Assembly (NCBI GenBank): GCA_016647705.1 | Contig: CM028336.1 | Location: forward strand, 13,214,880-13,278,879 | From: Eucommia ulmoides | Lineage: Eukaryota; Streptophyta; Magnoliopsida; Garryales; Eucommiaceae | Length of the DNA stretch: 64,000 nt | Direction: 5' to 3' | Shown here: positions 1-10,814 of the stretch, in pieces | How the letters are laid out: every line of letters begins with the position of its first letter | Numbering within the stretch: position 1 is the first letter of the stretch | The notes under the pieces: model-generated | What the model was told of the DNA's origin: nothing | The model's database searches: none | What the model saw: only the letters and a program-made list of their open reading frames with translations | Translations under genes and position numbers: made by a program

Positions 1-644
1 CTCTAAACCTAAACACACTTATACTAATACTAAACAAACATGCATATAATTTTACTTAAACTACACAACTATTTAAACTTAACTATATGTCTAACAAAAG
101 GTCATTAAACTAGAAAACATACAAAACATCAGAATGGGCAGTGTCCAAAGTAACCCAACATCAAACTCAAAAAATAGCATACATTACAGTGACGAATGGG
201 GTTTTGAACACGTACTTGGGAGGCGAGACAATCTCACCTCCAAGTGTAGTCGGCGGTGATAGATTGATTTATTTGAAAACTTAGGTTGCCTCCCAAGAAG
301 CATTTGGTTTAATATCCTTGGCTTAACACAGAGAAGGGCTCGTCAAAAAGCGGCTTCCGCCCATAGTATGTGTCATACAACACAACATACGGGTCTTGAT
401 TCAGAACGCCCTCAAGCTCAGTGAAATGTGGCATTAATTAGCACGTGCTCTCAACTTGATTCTTCTCCAAATTTTGTGTTTGGTTGGCCTGAATAAACGG
501 TACTAGAAGCGGTGGAGGACAATTTATCCACATAGGATTCTCATAGATGTGATTGTCTGGGATCGGGGGTGGCATCAAAATTTGGATCTCAAATGATGAA
601 GAATCATAATTGTCAACATGTGATTCTTCATCGTCAATCCATAC
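1..644 (-). mobile_element. Athila/Tat-like Ty3/gypsy element, non-coding internal part
   Basis: I see no sustained reading frame here. The stretch lies immediately downstream (minus strand) of gag-like coding at 645-941 and is inferred to be the continuing internal region of the same minus-strand gypsy element, whose 5' LTR is at 10815-12165. The remaining pol and 3' LTR would lie beyond the left edge. The assignment rests on position only. Confidence 0.4.
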
Positions 645-941
645 TTAGGTTTTCTCCTCATTAGAATAATCGTCATTAAACGCACCCAAGTTCCTCCCGC
701 TTGTATCTGGTTCCTCCTGGTGGTTTTCACGTATGGATGTGACTTGTGTGTCTCTTAGTGCCACTACTTTTGACTCGACCTTAATAAAGAAAATAAGCTG
801 ACCGATTTGCATGTCGAGGGACTTTACGGTAACATCAATTTCAGCGTAGGTCATCTCAATAGTGTCAAGACGATCCCCATGCTCATTGAGACGGTCATTC
901 GTTTCCCTCCAAAAAGCCTGAGTCTTTCCCATAAATTTAGC
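645..941 (-). pseudogene. Athila/Tat-like gag, downstream fragment
   Basis: The minus strand encodes a gag-like segment (from MFAKFMGKTQAFW on) with a charged, coiled-coil-like stretch (NDRLNEHGDRLDTIE) followed by KSLDMQIGQL. That last motif resembles the 'LE.QIGQL' segment seen in many plant Ty3/gypsy gag proteins of the Athila/Tat type. The upstream gag part is at 10343-10601. The two are in the same frame once Tekay-1 (947-10337) is removed, with one copy of the 5-bp target duplication kept. This is a capsid-protein fragment of a retrotransposon, not a host gene. Confidence 0.6.
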
Positions 942-946
942 AAACA

Positions 947-2736
947 TGTCACACCCCCACCCTGGGCCCCCCACTGCTCGAGGCCGGGAGTGACATCGAC
1001 TCAACACTTCCTGACCAACCAACTAAATACATACAAACATATATACATATTCAGACGCACGCGTATCGCTCTCAATATTTTTTTTCTAAAAAAAATATAT
1101 CTATTTACCCATTTCCACCAATATGGGAACACACCCGTCCCGAATGTATACAACCAAAAATCATAAAATACTGAACCTTCCACGGTTCGCCTTCGATCGG
1201 CCCACTCCCAAAATAACACAACCTCCAAATTCTACCTAGTGTCAGCAATGAACCTACTCTTAGTTGTGGTAGCTGAAACCAAGTATTTTATCGGTGTATT
1301 GTCTTCATATTATAAAAATATTTTATGGATCAAGCATAAGTATTAAACACCACGTTCCAAAAATATAATACAATATAACCATGTACCATACGGAAATTCA
1401 GTTTCTCTGTCACCAAAGAAATAAACTAATATATTTAAAATACCCAATCCAAACATTTTAAATCAACCAACCCAAATATTTTAAATCAACCAATCCAAAC
1501 ATCTCATCATATAATAGAATACCGCACACCACTCTCCTACTAACCATAGGATCGTTTTTACCTCATGATCGGGAGTTATAACGGTACTTTAACCTGTGCA
1601 ACTGTGCCATCTAACATGACTATCAGTGTCAAGGCCATTTATTATCCCTAATAGTAGGGGTACCACTCATAGGATTTGCACTCCTAACCGGTCAATCAAC
1701 CACTTACAGAACTAATCCTCCTGACAGGTCATAATATCAATAACCACCTGCAGAACTAATTCTTCTGATAGGTCATAATATCAACAACCACCTGCAAGAC
1801 TAATTCTCCTGACAAGTTATAATATCAACAACGACCTGCAGGACTAATCCTCCTAACAAGTCATAATGTAATCAACTACTTGTAGAACTGGCACTCTTGA
1901 CAGGTCATAATATAATCAACCACCTATAGGACTAATCCTCCTGACAGGTCATAATATCAACAATCACCTGCAGGACTAATTCTCCTGACAGGTCATAATA
2001 TAATCAACCACTTGTAAGACTAATCCTCCTGACAGGTCATAATATACTCAACCACCTGCAAGACCAGCACTCCTGACAGGTCAATAACATAATCAACCAC
2101 CTGCAAGACGTGCCCTCTTAACAGGTCAATTCCATCTCGCAGGACATGCCCTCCTGACGGGATCAAACTATGGCATCGTCGGACAAAAATCACTTCTCAC
2201 ATTTAAAATCTTATTGATCCACATATGTCATAAAATCGTCCAATTTTAATAAACACTTTCTTTCCACAATTTATACCAAAATATAATTAGTAAATTTACA
2301 TAGATGACAGTACACTCACCTCGATTTCTACACTACAAAAATACCGTCGTCAAAAACTACCGGGACGCTGGCGCCTGTGAACCTGTTCCGAATCTTCCGC
2401 CGGCCAAGAGAGGGGTTTTGATTTTTGGGTTTCTATTTGGTTTTTATGTATTTTATTTATTTATTTATTTTCTTTTTCTTTTTCCCCTTTTTTTTTTTTT
2501 TTTTTTTTTTCTTTTTCTTTTCCTCTTCTTCTTCCTTATTTTCTGTTTCTGTTTTGGTTTCAGCTGACACATACCCACACAATCTATCATCGCCAATCAC
2601 TACACACCCACCACCGACAACCAAACAACCGATCACACCCACACAGCAGCGACCCACAATATACACCCATACACAACTAACCGACGACGCCACATACACA
2701 ACGCCAACAAACAACACACGCACACATGTCGTTGAT

Positions 2737-2769
<33 letters not shown>

Positions 2770-2784
2770 ATAATCACAATCGAT

Positions 2785-2820
<36 letters not shown>

Positions 2821-3368
2821 GGCGCACAGAATACACACACACACATACACACAACGTCCGAACACCGATAACCGAACGACAGCGACGAACGGTGACACCA
2901 CATACCCCCTTCACTACCGGCAACACATATACACATATACACCCACAATGATCACTCCTACCAGATGAGCAAAACACAGTCGGCAACCCACACAATCGAC
3001 GACGGAACAGCACACACAATCACCGTCGACGCACCGAACTCACACCACCCCCACCGTCGTCGATCGCCAACTAATCGAACCCATACTCACAAACGCTCGT
3101 CGAAGAAACATACACACACCAACGATCGAAACACCCACCGCCAAACTGCTCCACACCGCCAACCGAGCACCTCACCCCCGTCTTTCTCTCTCTTCTCTGT
3201 TTTCTCTCTCTTTTCTCGGTTTCTTCTCTTTAGGTTGCGGTGCAATGTGTATGTATATATATATGTGTGTGTGCATGAGAGAAGTGAACGACAAACTGTC
3301 ACGTTTTGTCTTTTGTCGCTTGTCTTTTTTTTCTTTTCTTTTTTTATCTTATCACAATATATGTATAT

Positions 3369-3442
<74 letters not shown>

Positions 3443-3643
3443 TTTTCTAAATTACATTAATCTCCCCTAATTATCTTTAAGTTATCAGTTAAACCCACAA
3501 TCTAAAATTAATATTTTTTAAAATTGCTAATTAACCACTAAAAATTTTAAATTAAATAATACATGACACAATCTACCCCATTAATTTTTAAATGTTCTAA
3601 ATGCAGCTAATGATTATGCGTATGCAGAAATTAGGGTCTTACA
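947..3643 (-). repeat. Tekay-1 3' LTR
   Basis: A 2.7-kb LTR bounded by TGTCACACCC (left) and GGGTCTTACA (right), matching the other LTR at 7772-10337 along its length. From left to right on the plus strand it holds a unique part, a hairpin-unit minisatellite (1671-2162), a polypyrimidine stretch near 2470-2535, a CA-rich domain (about 2560-3150) and a long TA run (3366-3438). Confidence 0.9.
1671..2162 (-). repeat. Hairpin-unit minisatellite in Tekay-1 3' LTR
   Basis: About ten to eleven tandem units of roughly 43-46 bp. A typical unit contains ACCTGCAGGA, a short spacer, then TCCTGACAGGT. These are inverted arms that pair except for one bulged base. Units differ mainly by changes such as ACTTG for ACCTG. 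The array is bounded on one side by an AGGATTTGCACTCC unit and on the other by a unit ending in ACGGGATC. Confidence 0.85.
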
Positions 3644-3655
3644 ACCCTTCCTCCC
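3644..3655 (-). promoter_or_regulatory. Tekay-1 polypurine tract
   Basis: On the minus strand GGGAGGAAGGGT directly precedes the 3' LTR start TGTAAGACCC. This is the expected position and composition for the plus-strand DNA primer of reverse transcription. Confidence 0.8.
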
Positions 3656-3679
3656 TAAAAGAAATTTTGTCCCAAATTT

Positions 3680-4200
3680 TTAGTTACATTGACCGAACAA
3701 ATATGGATATTTATCTCTCATCTCGTCTTCTCGCTCCCACGTCGCTTCCTCCATGGAATAACTACTCCATAACACCTTCACCAATGGAATCGTTTTAATC
3801 CGTAACACCTGATCTTTACGATTTAGAATCTGGACTGGCTCTTCAATGTATGTCAAATCCTCTTTCAATTCGATTGGTTGAGAAGTTAACACACGCGAAG
3901 GATCTGGCATATATTTTCTAATCATCGACATGTGAAAAACATCGTGTAATCTGGACAATTCTGGCAGTAGGGCAAGTCGATAAGCCATCGCGCCAACCCA
4001 TTCTAGAATCTCGTATGGCCCGATATACCTCGGACTTAACTTCCCTTTCTTCCCGAATCTCATTATGCCCCTCCACAGGGATATACGCAAAAACACACGA
4101 TCACCTATTTCAAATTCCAACTCTCGCCTACGCTTGTTAGCATAACTCTTTTGTCGACTCTAAGTAATCTTCAATTTTTTTTAAATCACCTTTATTTTGT
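3680..4200 (-). pseudogene. Tekay-1 integrase C-terminus with chromodomain-like segment
   Basis: The minus-strand open stretch (EFEIGDRVFLRISLWRG...) begins with the GDRVFL motif of the integrase C-terminal region. It continues through SPRYIGPYEIL and VFHMSMIRKYMPDPS, and ends with a chromodomain-like block (IPLVKVLWSSYSMEEATWE, about residues 110-130). In chromoviruses this segment is thought to target integration to particular chromatin. It is the 3'-most coding part, next to the PPT. The reading frame is open here but separated from the integrase core by a short broken stretch near 4120-4230. Confidence 0.8.
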
Positions 4201-4231
4201 CTTCCGTCATTTGGGCTATATCCGGAATTAG

Positions 4232-4740
4232 TCATTTGCAGTCTCCCACTTCAGTCCAACAGACTGGAGTCCTGTATCTCCTGCCATACAATGCTTCATA
4301 TGGTGCCATCTCGATTATCGAATGGTAACTGTTATTGTAGGCAAATTCCATCAACATCAAATGATCATCCCAACTACCAGAAAATTCTAGAACACAACCC
4401 CTCAACATATCTTCCAACGTCTGAATCGTACGCTCTGATTGACCGTCAGTCTGAGGATGAAAGGCGATACTGAATTTCAGCTTGGTACCTAAAGTAGTTT
4501 GGAGACTCGGCCAGAACTTCGAAGTAAATGACAAATCTCTGTCCGATACTATAGAAACCGATGCACCATGTAACCGAACAATCTCATCAATATACAATTG
4601 GGCATACTTATCAAAAGAGTACGTTGTCTTTACGACCAGAATATGAGCAGATTTAGTATGCCTATCAACAATCACCCAGATGGAATTATGTCCCTTTTGG
4701 GTACGAGGTAATCCCAAAATGAAATCCATCGTGATATACT
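4232..4740 (-). pseudogene. Tekay-1 integrase catalytic core
   Basis: The minus strand encodes MDFILGLPRTQKG, then the first catalytic Asp in WVIVDRHTKSAH, the second in IVSDRDLSFTSKFW, and the catalytic Glu in QTDGQSERTIQTLED. All three D,D,E residues are visible. The region ends AYNNSYHSIIEMAPYEALYG, typical of Ty3/gypsy integrases. The enzyme would join element cDNA to host DNA in the nucleus. The domain itself is open, but upstream and downstream frames are interrupted, so it is a fossil of a polyprotein. Confidence 0.88.
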
Positions 4741-4867
4741 CTCATTTTCACTCTAGAATAGGTAGAGGCTGCAATAATCCACTTGGACGTTGATGTTCGA
4801 TCTTGACTTACTGACAAATGAGACACTTGGCAACAAATTCAGTAATTTCTCATTTCATTCCATTCCA

Positions 4868-5215
4868 CTAATAGTGTTCTCGCAGATCCCGATACATCTT
4901 GGTACTGCCTGGGTGCATTGCATATGTTGAGTTGTGCGCTTCCTCCAAGATATCCTTCTTCAGATTGGCATCATCAGGCACACATAGTCTATTTCCAATC
5001 ATCAAGGCTTTATCATTATCCCTGACACGATAGTCAGCTCTGTGACCATTTTTCACTTCATTTCTGATTTTCCCCAATTGGGTATCCGACTTCTGCCCTT
5101 CTATAATACGATCGATTAATGTCGGTCTTAAAGCCAAAGTTGCAAGTAGCACTGCCGTCTGACAAACCACCAACTGGACTCGTAAATATCTCAATTTAGC
5201 ATATAGATTAGTCAA
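4868..5215 (-). pseudogene. Tekay-1 integrase N-terminal (H2C2) region
   Basis: A minus-strand segment containing DYRVRDNDKALMIGNRLCVP and EEAHNSTYAMHPGSTKMYRD, the HHCC-type region before the integrase core in gypsy elements. The pairing His residues are seen in EEAHNS and AMHPGS. The expected Cys pair would lie in the broken stretch at about 4745-4867. The homologous segment in Tekay-2 is at 48870-49130. Confidence 0.75.
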
Positions 5216-5700
5216 ACAACTTGAAAATGAGCAACCGAACCTGTCAATTTTCGATTCAGCGCATCTGCCACAATATTGGCCTTTTTAGGATGATAGTGGA
5301 TAGTACAATCATAGTCCTTAATCAATTCTATCTAACATCTGTGCCTCAGATTTAGTTCCTTCTAAGTAAACAAATATTTCAAACTCTGGTGGTTGATATA
5401 TATCTCACAAGTCTCGCCATACAAGTAATGCCTCCAAATCTTCAAGGTAAACACCATCGCCGCCAATTCCAAATTATGTGTCGGGTAATTATGCTCATGA
5501 TTCTTTAATTGTCGGGAGTCATATGCAATTATGTGCCCATGTTACATCAGTACACACCCTAGCCCTTGGTGCAAAGCATCACTGTAGATTACAAAGCCAC
5601 TGCCTTCAGTCGGAAGGGAAAGTATTAGCGCAGATATCAGTTTACGTCTCAGATCTTGAAAACTCTGCTCACATTTGTCAGTCTACTCAAATTTGGACTC
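5216..5700 (-). pseudogene. Tekay-1 RNase H region
   Basis: Reading the minus strand at about 5600-5460 gives a stretch starting FVIYSDALHQGLGCVLM, then a stop codon, then [20 protein letters not shown], the pattern of gypsy RNase H (YSDAS..GLG, and the NYPTHDLEL motif). An in-frame stop interrupts it and further frame changes follow toward 5220. It lies between RT and integrase as expected. Confidence 0.75.
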
Positions 5701-6575
5701 TTTGTGGGTCAAGCGGGACAATAGGGCAGCTATAACAGAAAACCCATGTACAAACCGACGATAATAACCCGCCAATCCCAAAAAATTTCGAATTTCGGTT
5801 ACACTTTTTGGCCTTTCCCATTGAACAATGGATTCGACTTCTTTGGGTCAACTTGAATACCATCCCCCGAGATAACATGCCTCAAGAATACTACTCTATC
5901 CAAGCAAAACTCACATTTACTGAATTTGCCATACATCTGCTTTTCCCGCAAAGTCTACAACACAATCTTGATATGCTCTGCATGTTCTTCTTTATTTTGG
6001 GAATAGATCAATATATCCTCAATGAACACGATAATAAACTGATTTATATAAGGCTGGAAGATCCGATTCATCAAATCCATAAAAGTAGCAGGGGCATTAG
6101 TCAATCCAAATAGCATAACCAAGAATTCAAAATGCCCATACCTCGTCCGGAATGCCATTTTCACCACGTCACTGTCTCTGACTTCCAACTTGTGATATCT
6201 TGATCGAAAATCTATTTTGGAAAACACCCTAGCCATCTTCAATTGGTCGAACAAATCATCAATCCTAGGCAACGGGTATTTAGTACAAATCGTCACCTTA
6301 TTCAACTGTCTGTAATCAATACACATCCCCAGTGTGTTATCCTTCTTCTTTACGAATAACATTGGGGCTCCTCATGGAGAAACACTAAGTCTGATAAACC
6401 TGCGGTCTAATAGATCTTGTAGCTGAATTTCGAATTCCTTTAGCTCGGTAGGCGCCATACGATAGGGTTGAGTTGATATAGGAGTAGTTCCTGGAAGTAA
6501 CTCAATGATGAATTCTATTTCCCTATCTATTGGCAACTCTGGAAATTCTTCTAGAAACACATCGGGAAAATCCCT
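5700..6575 (-). pseudogene. Tekay-1 reverse transcriptase, broken, altered active site
   Basis: The minus strand carries the linker and RT start at 6560-6372 ([20 protein letters not shown]) and then the palm at 6362-5955: [53 protein letters not shown] and [12 protein letters not shown]. The usual F/Y-x-D-D active-site box reads FIED here: the codon at 6018-6020 gives Glu where the first Asp of the pair is expected. A stop or frame change lies between the two open parts near 6365. With a substituted catalytic residue and broken frames it is not expected to be active. Confidence 0.88.
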
Positions 6576-7035
6576 GACATCCCTTGTTTAGTAACTTCCT
6601 AGCCTCTAGGACTGAAATCAAACTGATTGGGGTAATCATTCTATCCCCCGAAAATACGAACTTTGGCTCGTCTGCGACTCGAAAAGTAATTTCTTTTTTA
6701 AAACAATCCACTATGGCATGATAACCGGATAGCAAATCCTTATCCAATATCACATCAAAATCATGAATATTTAGGGATAATAGATCCACCGACAATTTTC
6801 TATCACCAATACGAAGCGGACTATCTTTATATGCACTATCTATCAATACGGACTCATAGTTCTCAACTGCTTCCCGCACATAATTCTTTATTAATTTCGC
6901 TGTGTTTACTAATTCTGCATAACTTTTGATCTGTCTGCCCGTCAACCCGGAACGTATTTCTAAATCAAATCCTTTTTGGAATCGTCTACATCTTGTCTCT
7001 TCCGTTTTCACCAAATCAGGAGCAAATCGGGACAT
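6576..7035 (-). pseudogene. Tekay-1 gag C-terminus joined to protease
   Basis: One open minus-strand frame begins with a gag-like segment (FAPDLVKTEETRCRRFQKGF, TGRQIKSYAELVNTAKLIK). After about residue 62 it passes straight into the distal protease and pre-RT linker sequence (LSVDLLSLNIHDFDVILDKD, CFKKEITFRV). The CCHC zinc knuckle and the protease active-site DSG segment expected between them are absent. This looks like an internal deletion that fused gag to protease in frame, although a recombinant origin is possible. Confidence 0.7.
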
Positions 7036-7755
7036 GGCATCGAATTTAATTTCATATTACCGAACGGTTATCCTCTTCTGTTTCAATAATATGAACTACC
7101 CCTCCAAAAAAATTACAAGGTTTCCTTAGTATTGCCTAGAAAGTAGTGTTATGCACACCCTTGGATGTTGTACGCTATGATAGAATCCATGCATATCAAA
7201 TAGTAGCGCAATGTGTTGTGTAGTCCCATAATATAAGTAAGGTGTTGTCTAATAATCTAACTTAAGTGTGCTCTATCACACTATTTGTTTAACAACTAAA
7301 ACATTAAATGCTACCGATAGTGAATCGCAATATCAAGTAATACGAATATGATTACTTATCAGTTATAATTTAACATTTAAAACCACTAGCACCCCCACAA
7401 TCGTAATCCATCCGTCACCACTACCAACAACACCACTCAATCCACCAACTAACAGTATCACAATTTCATCACACCACTAACTGCCAACTTTATAGTTATT
7501 CCTGTTAACAAAAAACGAGACTAGAAAAATAATGCAACAACTTTAACCAGTGGTCAGGCTCTCCTATTTATTTATTACTAATTTACTATATATTAAGAGA
7601 GGGCCAACAAAACATATAGCAATGCACGATGCCAATGTACTATCTAATGCAATGCAATAACTATCACTCATGTGCTGAACCCACCTATCGACACCTTATC
7701 TCATGGTCCACTACTGGCAAGACAACCTGGAACGTCTACAGAACCTATAACCTAG
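7036..7755 (-). mobile_element. Tekay-1 leader with gag 5' part missing
   Basis: A 720-bp AT-rich stretch between the PBS and the first recognisable gag codons. I see no gag-like frame. A full gag would not fit, so most of gag has been lost or has decayed past recognition. Confidence 0.55.
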
Positions 7756-7767
7756 GCTCTGATACCA
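7756..7767 (-). promoter_or_regulatory. Tekay-1 primer-binding site (initiator tRNA-Met)
   Basis: The minus strand reads TGGTATCAGAGC, complementary to the 3' end of plant initiator tRNA-Met and common in plant LTR elements. It lies four bases inside the 5' LTR edge at 7772. Confidence 0.9.
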
Positions 7768-7771
7768 CAAA

Positions 7772-10102
7772 TGTCATACCCCCACCCTGGGCCCCAACAA
7801 CCCGAGGCTGGGAGTGATGTCGACTCGACACTTCTTGACCAACCAACCAAATACATACATACATATATATACATATTCAGACGCACGCGTACCGCTATCA
7901 ATATTTTTTTTTTTCAAAAAAAAATAATATCTATTTACTCATTTTCACAAATATGGGAACACCCCCGTCCCAAATATATACAATAAAAAATCACAAGGTA
8001 TTGAACCTTCCACGGTTCATCTCCGACCGGCTCACTCTCAAAATTACACTATCTCCGGACTCTACCTAGTGCTAATAGTAAACCCACTCCTAGCTGCAGT
8101 ACCTGAAACCAAATATTTTATCGGTGTACTGTCTTCATAATATAAAAATATTTTATGGATCAAGTATAAGTATTAAACACCACATTCCAAAAATATAATA
8201 CAACATAATCACGTACTATATGGAAATCCAGTTTCTCTGTCATTAATTAAATAAACTAATATGTTTAAAATATCCAATCTAAACGTTTTAAATCAACCAA
8301 CCCAAATATTTTAAATCAACCAATCCAAACATCTCGTCATATAATAAAATACCGCACACCACTCTCCTACTAGCCATAAGATCGTTTTTACCTCACGATC
8401 GGAAGTTACAACGGTACCGTAACCTGTATAACTGTGTCATCTAACGTGACTATCAGTGCCAGGGCTATTTATTATCCCTAATGGTGGGGGTATCACCCGC
8501 AGGATTTGCACTCCTGACGGGTCAATCAGCCACCTGCAGGACTAATTCTCCTGACAGGTCATAATATCAACAACCACCTGCAGGACTAATCCTCCTGACA
8601 AGTCATAATGTAATCAACCACTTGTAAGACTGGCACTCCTGACAAGTCATAATATAATCAACCACCTGTAGGACTAACCTTCTTGACAGGTCATAATATC
8701 AACAACCACCTGCAGAACTAATCCTCCTGACAAGTCATAATATAATCAACCACCTGTAGGACTAATCCTCCTAACATGTCATAATATACTCAACCACCTA
8801 CAGGACCAGCACACCTAACAGGTCAATAACATAATCAACCACCTGCAGGACGTGCTCTCCTAACAGGTCAATACCTTCCCGCAGGACATGTCCTCCTGAC
8901 GGGATCAAACTATGGCATAATAGGACAAAAATCACTTCCCACATTCAAAATCGTCTTGATCCACATAAATCATAAAATTATCCAATTTTAATAAACACTT
9001 TTTTTTTTCCACAATTTATACAAAAATATAATTTGTAAATTTACATAGAATGTCACAGTACACTCACCTCGATTTTCATACTGCAAAAATATCGTCGTCA
9101 AAAACTATCGAGACGCTGGTGCCTATAAATCTGTTCCGAATCTTCCGCCGGGCAAGAGGGTTTTTTTTATTTTTTGGTTTCTATTTGGGTTTTTATGTAT
9201 TTTATTTATTTATTTTCTTTTTCTTTTTCCCCTTTTTTTTTTCCTTTGTTTTTTTCTTTCTTATTTTATTTTTTCTATTCTTCTTCCTCCTTTTCTGTTT
9301 CTGTTTTGGTTTCAGCCGACACACACCCACACACACTCTTATTGTTGATCACCACACACCCACCGCCGACAGCCAAACAACTTATCACACACATACAGCA
9401 GTGACCCACAGCACATACCCATACACAACCGACCAACGACGCAACACAAACAACGTCGACCAACAACACACGCCGTCGATCACACACACATACACACACC
9501 AACGACACACGCACGCACAATCATAACCGACAACATACACACATACACCGACACACAAAATACACACACATACACACACACACACACACACACAACGTTT
9601 GAACACCGATAACCAAACAACAATGATAAACAGCGATGCCACACACACCCCCACCGCCGGCAACACATATACACACATACACCCACGATGATCACTCCCA
9701 CCAAATGAGCAGAACACAACCGGCAACCCACACAATCGACGACGGAACAGTATACCCGCATACACAATCACCGTCGACACACTGAAATCACACCACCGCC
9801 ACCGTCGTCGATCGCCAACCAACTGAACCCACACTCACAAACGCTCATCGAAGGAACATACACACACCGATGGCCGAAACACCCACCACCGAACTGCACC
9901 ACACCGCCGACCGAGTACCCCACCGCTGTCCCTCTCTCTCTTCTCTATTTCCTCTCTCTAGGTTGTGGTGCAATGTGTGTGTGTGTGTGTGTGTATGTGT
10001 GTATGTGTGTGTGTGTGTGTGCATGAGAGAAGTAAACGACAAACTACCACGTTTTGTCTTGTCTTTTTTTTTTTTATCTTATCACAATATATATATATAT
10101 AT

Positions 10103-10139
<37 letters not shown>

Positions 10140-10337
10140 TCTAAATTACATTAATCTCCCCTAATTATCTTTAAGTTATTAGTTAAACCCACAATCCAAA
10201 CTTAACAATTTTCAAAATTACTAATTAACACCTAAAAATTTTAAATTAAATAATACATGACACAATCTACCCCGTTATTTTCTAAATGTTCTAAATGAAG
10301 CTAATGATTATACTTATGTGGAAATTAGGGTCTTACA
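7772..10337 (-). repeat. Tekay-1 5' LTR
   Basis: A 2.57-kb LTR ending GGGTCTTACA at 10337 on the plus strand and beginning TGTCATACCC at 7772. It has the same internal order as the LTR at 947-3643: unique part, hairpin minisatellite (8496-8903), polypyrimidine tract (about 9210-9290), CA-rich domain (about 9310-9870) and TA run (10089-10135). Many point differences and different repeat counts from its partner suggest an old insertion. Confidence 0.9.
8496..8903 (-). repeat. Hairpin-unit minisatellite in Tekay-1 5' LTR
   Basis: About nine tandem units of 43-46 bp. Boundary units read ACCCGCAGGA...TCCTGACGGG. Typical units read ACCTGCAGGA...TCCTGACAGGT. One unit (8620-8647) reads ACTTGT...ACAAGT, where a C-to-T change in one arm is matched by G-to-A in the other. 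The repeat count differs from the partner LTR. Confidence 0.85.
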
Positions 10338-10342
10338 GAACA

Positions 10343-10601
10343 TTTCTTCTAGGGTGGGGGAGGACTCCACATGTTGGTCCGGGGTGTCAATCCATGGAGT
10401 CGAAATGTTGGAACTATACCCCAAGTTTTTGTAGCTTGTTGAATAATTACAACTCTGACATTCAAACTCTTCCATATCTTCCAACAACCTATAGACTTCG
10501 TCTGCAGTTAGTTGGTCGGATAAGGTGGTACCATTTCCTCCTTCCACCCAAGTTCTTGTTGCGGCTTGTAACCCATCGAGGAAATTAGCATAATAAAACA
10601 T
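10343..10601 (-). pseudogene. Athila/Tat-like gag, upstream fragment
   Basis: The minus strand begins MFYYANFLDGLQAATRTWVE and continues LTADEVYRLLEDMEEF. This matches the capsid segment of Athila/Tat-type gag (FYNGL...TR..., EAYELIE-like). It runs to EEMF, where Tekay-1 inserted, and resumes at 941. The 5' portion of gag upstream of 10601 is degraded. Confidence 0.65.
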
Positions 10602-10814
10602 CTCAGGATCTCAAGCACAATAAAATGGCTCAAGATCTCATTGAGAAAATCACAATAGCACTTGTTGATGATACATCTTCAAGTACCTTGCAAATCAAAC
10701 AAAACTAAAAAAAAAATTAAAAAAAAAAATAAATGCCTAAATTAAAATCAAGTTACTTATTCACAATATCAACAACAATCTAAAAGTCAATCTCCGGCAA
10801 CAACGCCAAAAATT
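10602..10814 (-). mobile_element. Athila/Tat-like leader with primer-binding site
   Basis: On the minus strand the LTR end CCGCTACCA is followed by AATTTTTGGCGTTGTTGCC (about 10810-10790) and GGAGATTGAC. This is close to the TGGCGCCGTTGCCGGGGA PBS of Athila/Calypso-type elements, with a C-to-T change. The remainder is A-rich leader. The PBS fixes both family and orientation. Confidence 0.7.

Larger units (their letters stand above)
947..10337 (-). mobile_element. Tekay-1: Ty3/gypsy chromovirus-type LTR retrotransposon
   Basis: A 9.4-kb element in minus orientation. Read on the minus strand it starts TGTAAGACCCTAA and ends GTGTGACA. It has two long LTRs (7772-10337 is the 5' LTR, 947-3643 the 3' LTR), a PBS matching initiator tRNA-Met at 7756-7767 and a polypurine tract at 3644-3655. 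The flanks are AAACA (942-946) and GAACA (10338-10342), a 5-bp target duplication with one change. Pol order is protease, RT, RNase H, integrase with a C-terminal chromodomain-like segment, so Ty3/gypsy. The long LTRs and the C-terminal motif suggest the Tekay/Del clade. The internal region is only about 4.1 kb, most of gag is missing and frames are broken, so it is non-autonomous. Confidence 0.9.

Noticed and set aside
1671-2162. Regular direct repeats with spacers resembling a CRISPR array
   Set aside because: Units are diverged, spacers are not unique, and the array lies in an LTR of a plant retrotransposon and recurs in sister LTRs.
2425-3460. Long open frames rich in His/Thr or Cys/Val and poly-Phe
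   Set aside because: They are translations of CA/TG, poly-T and TA low-complexity sequence within LTRs, open in several frames at once.
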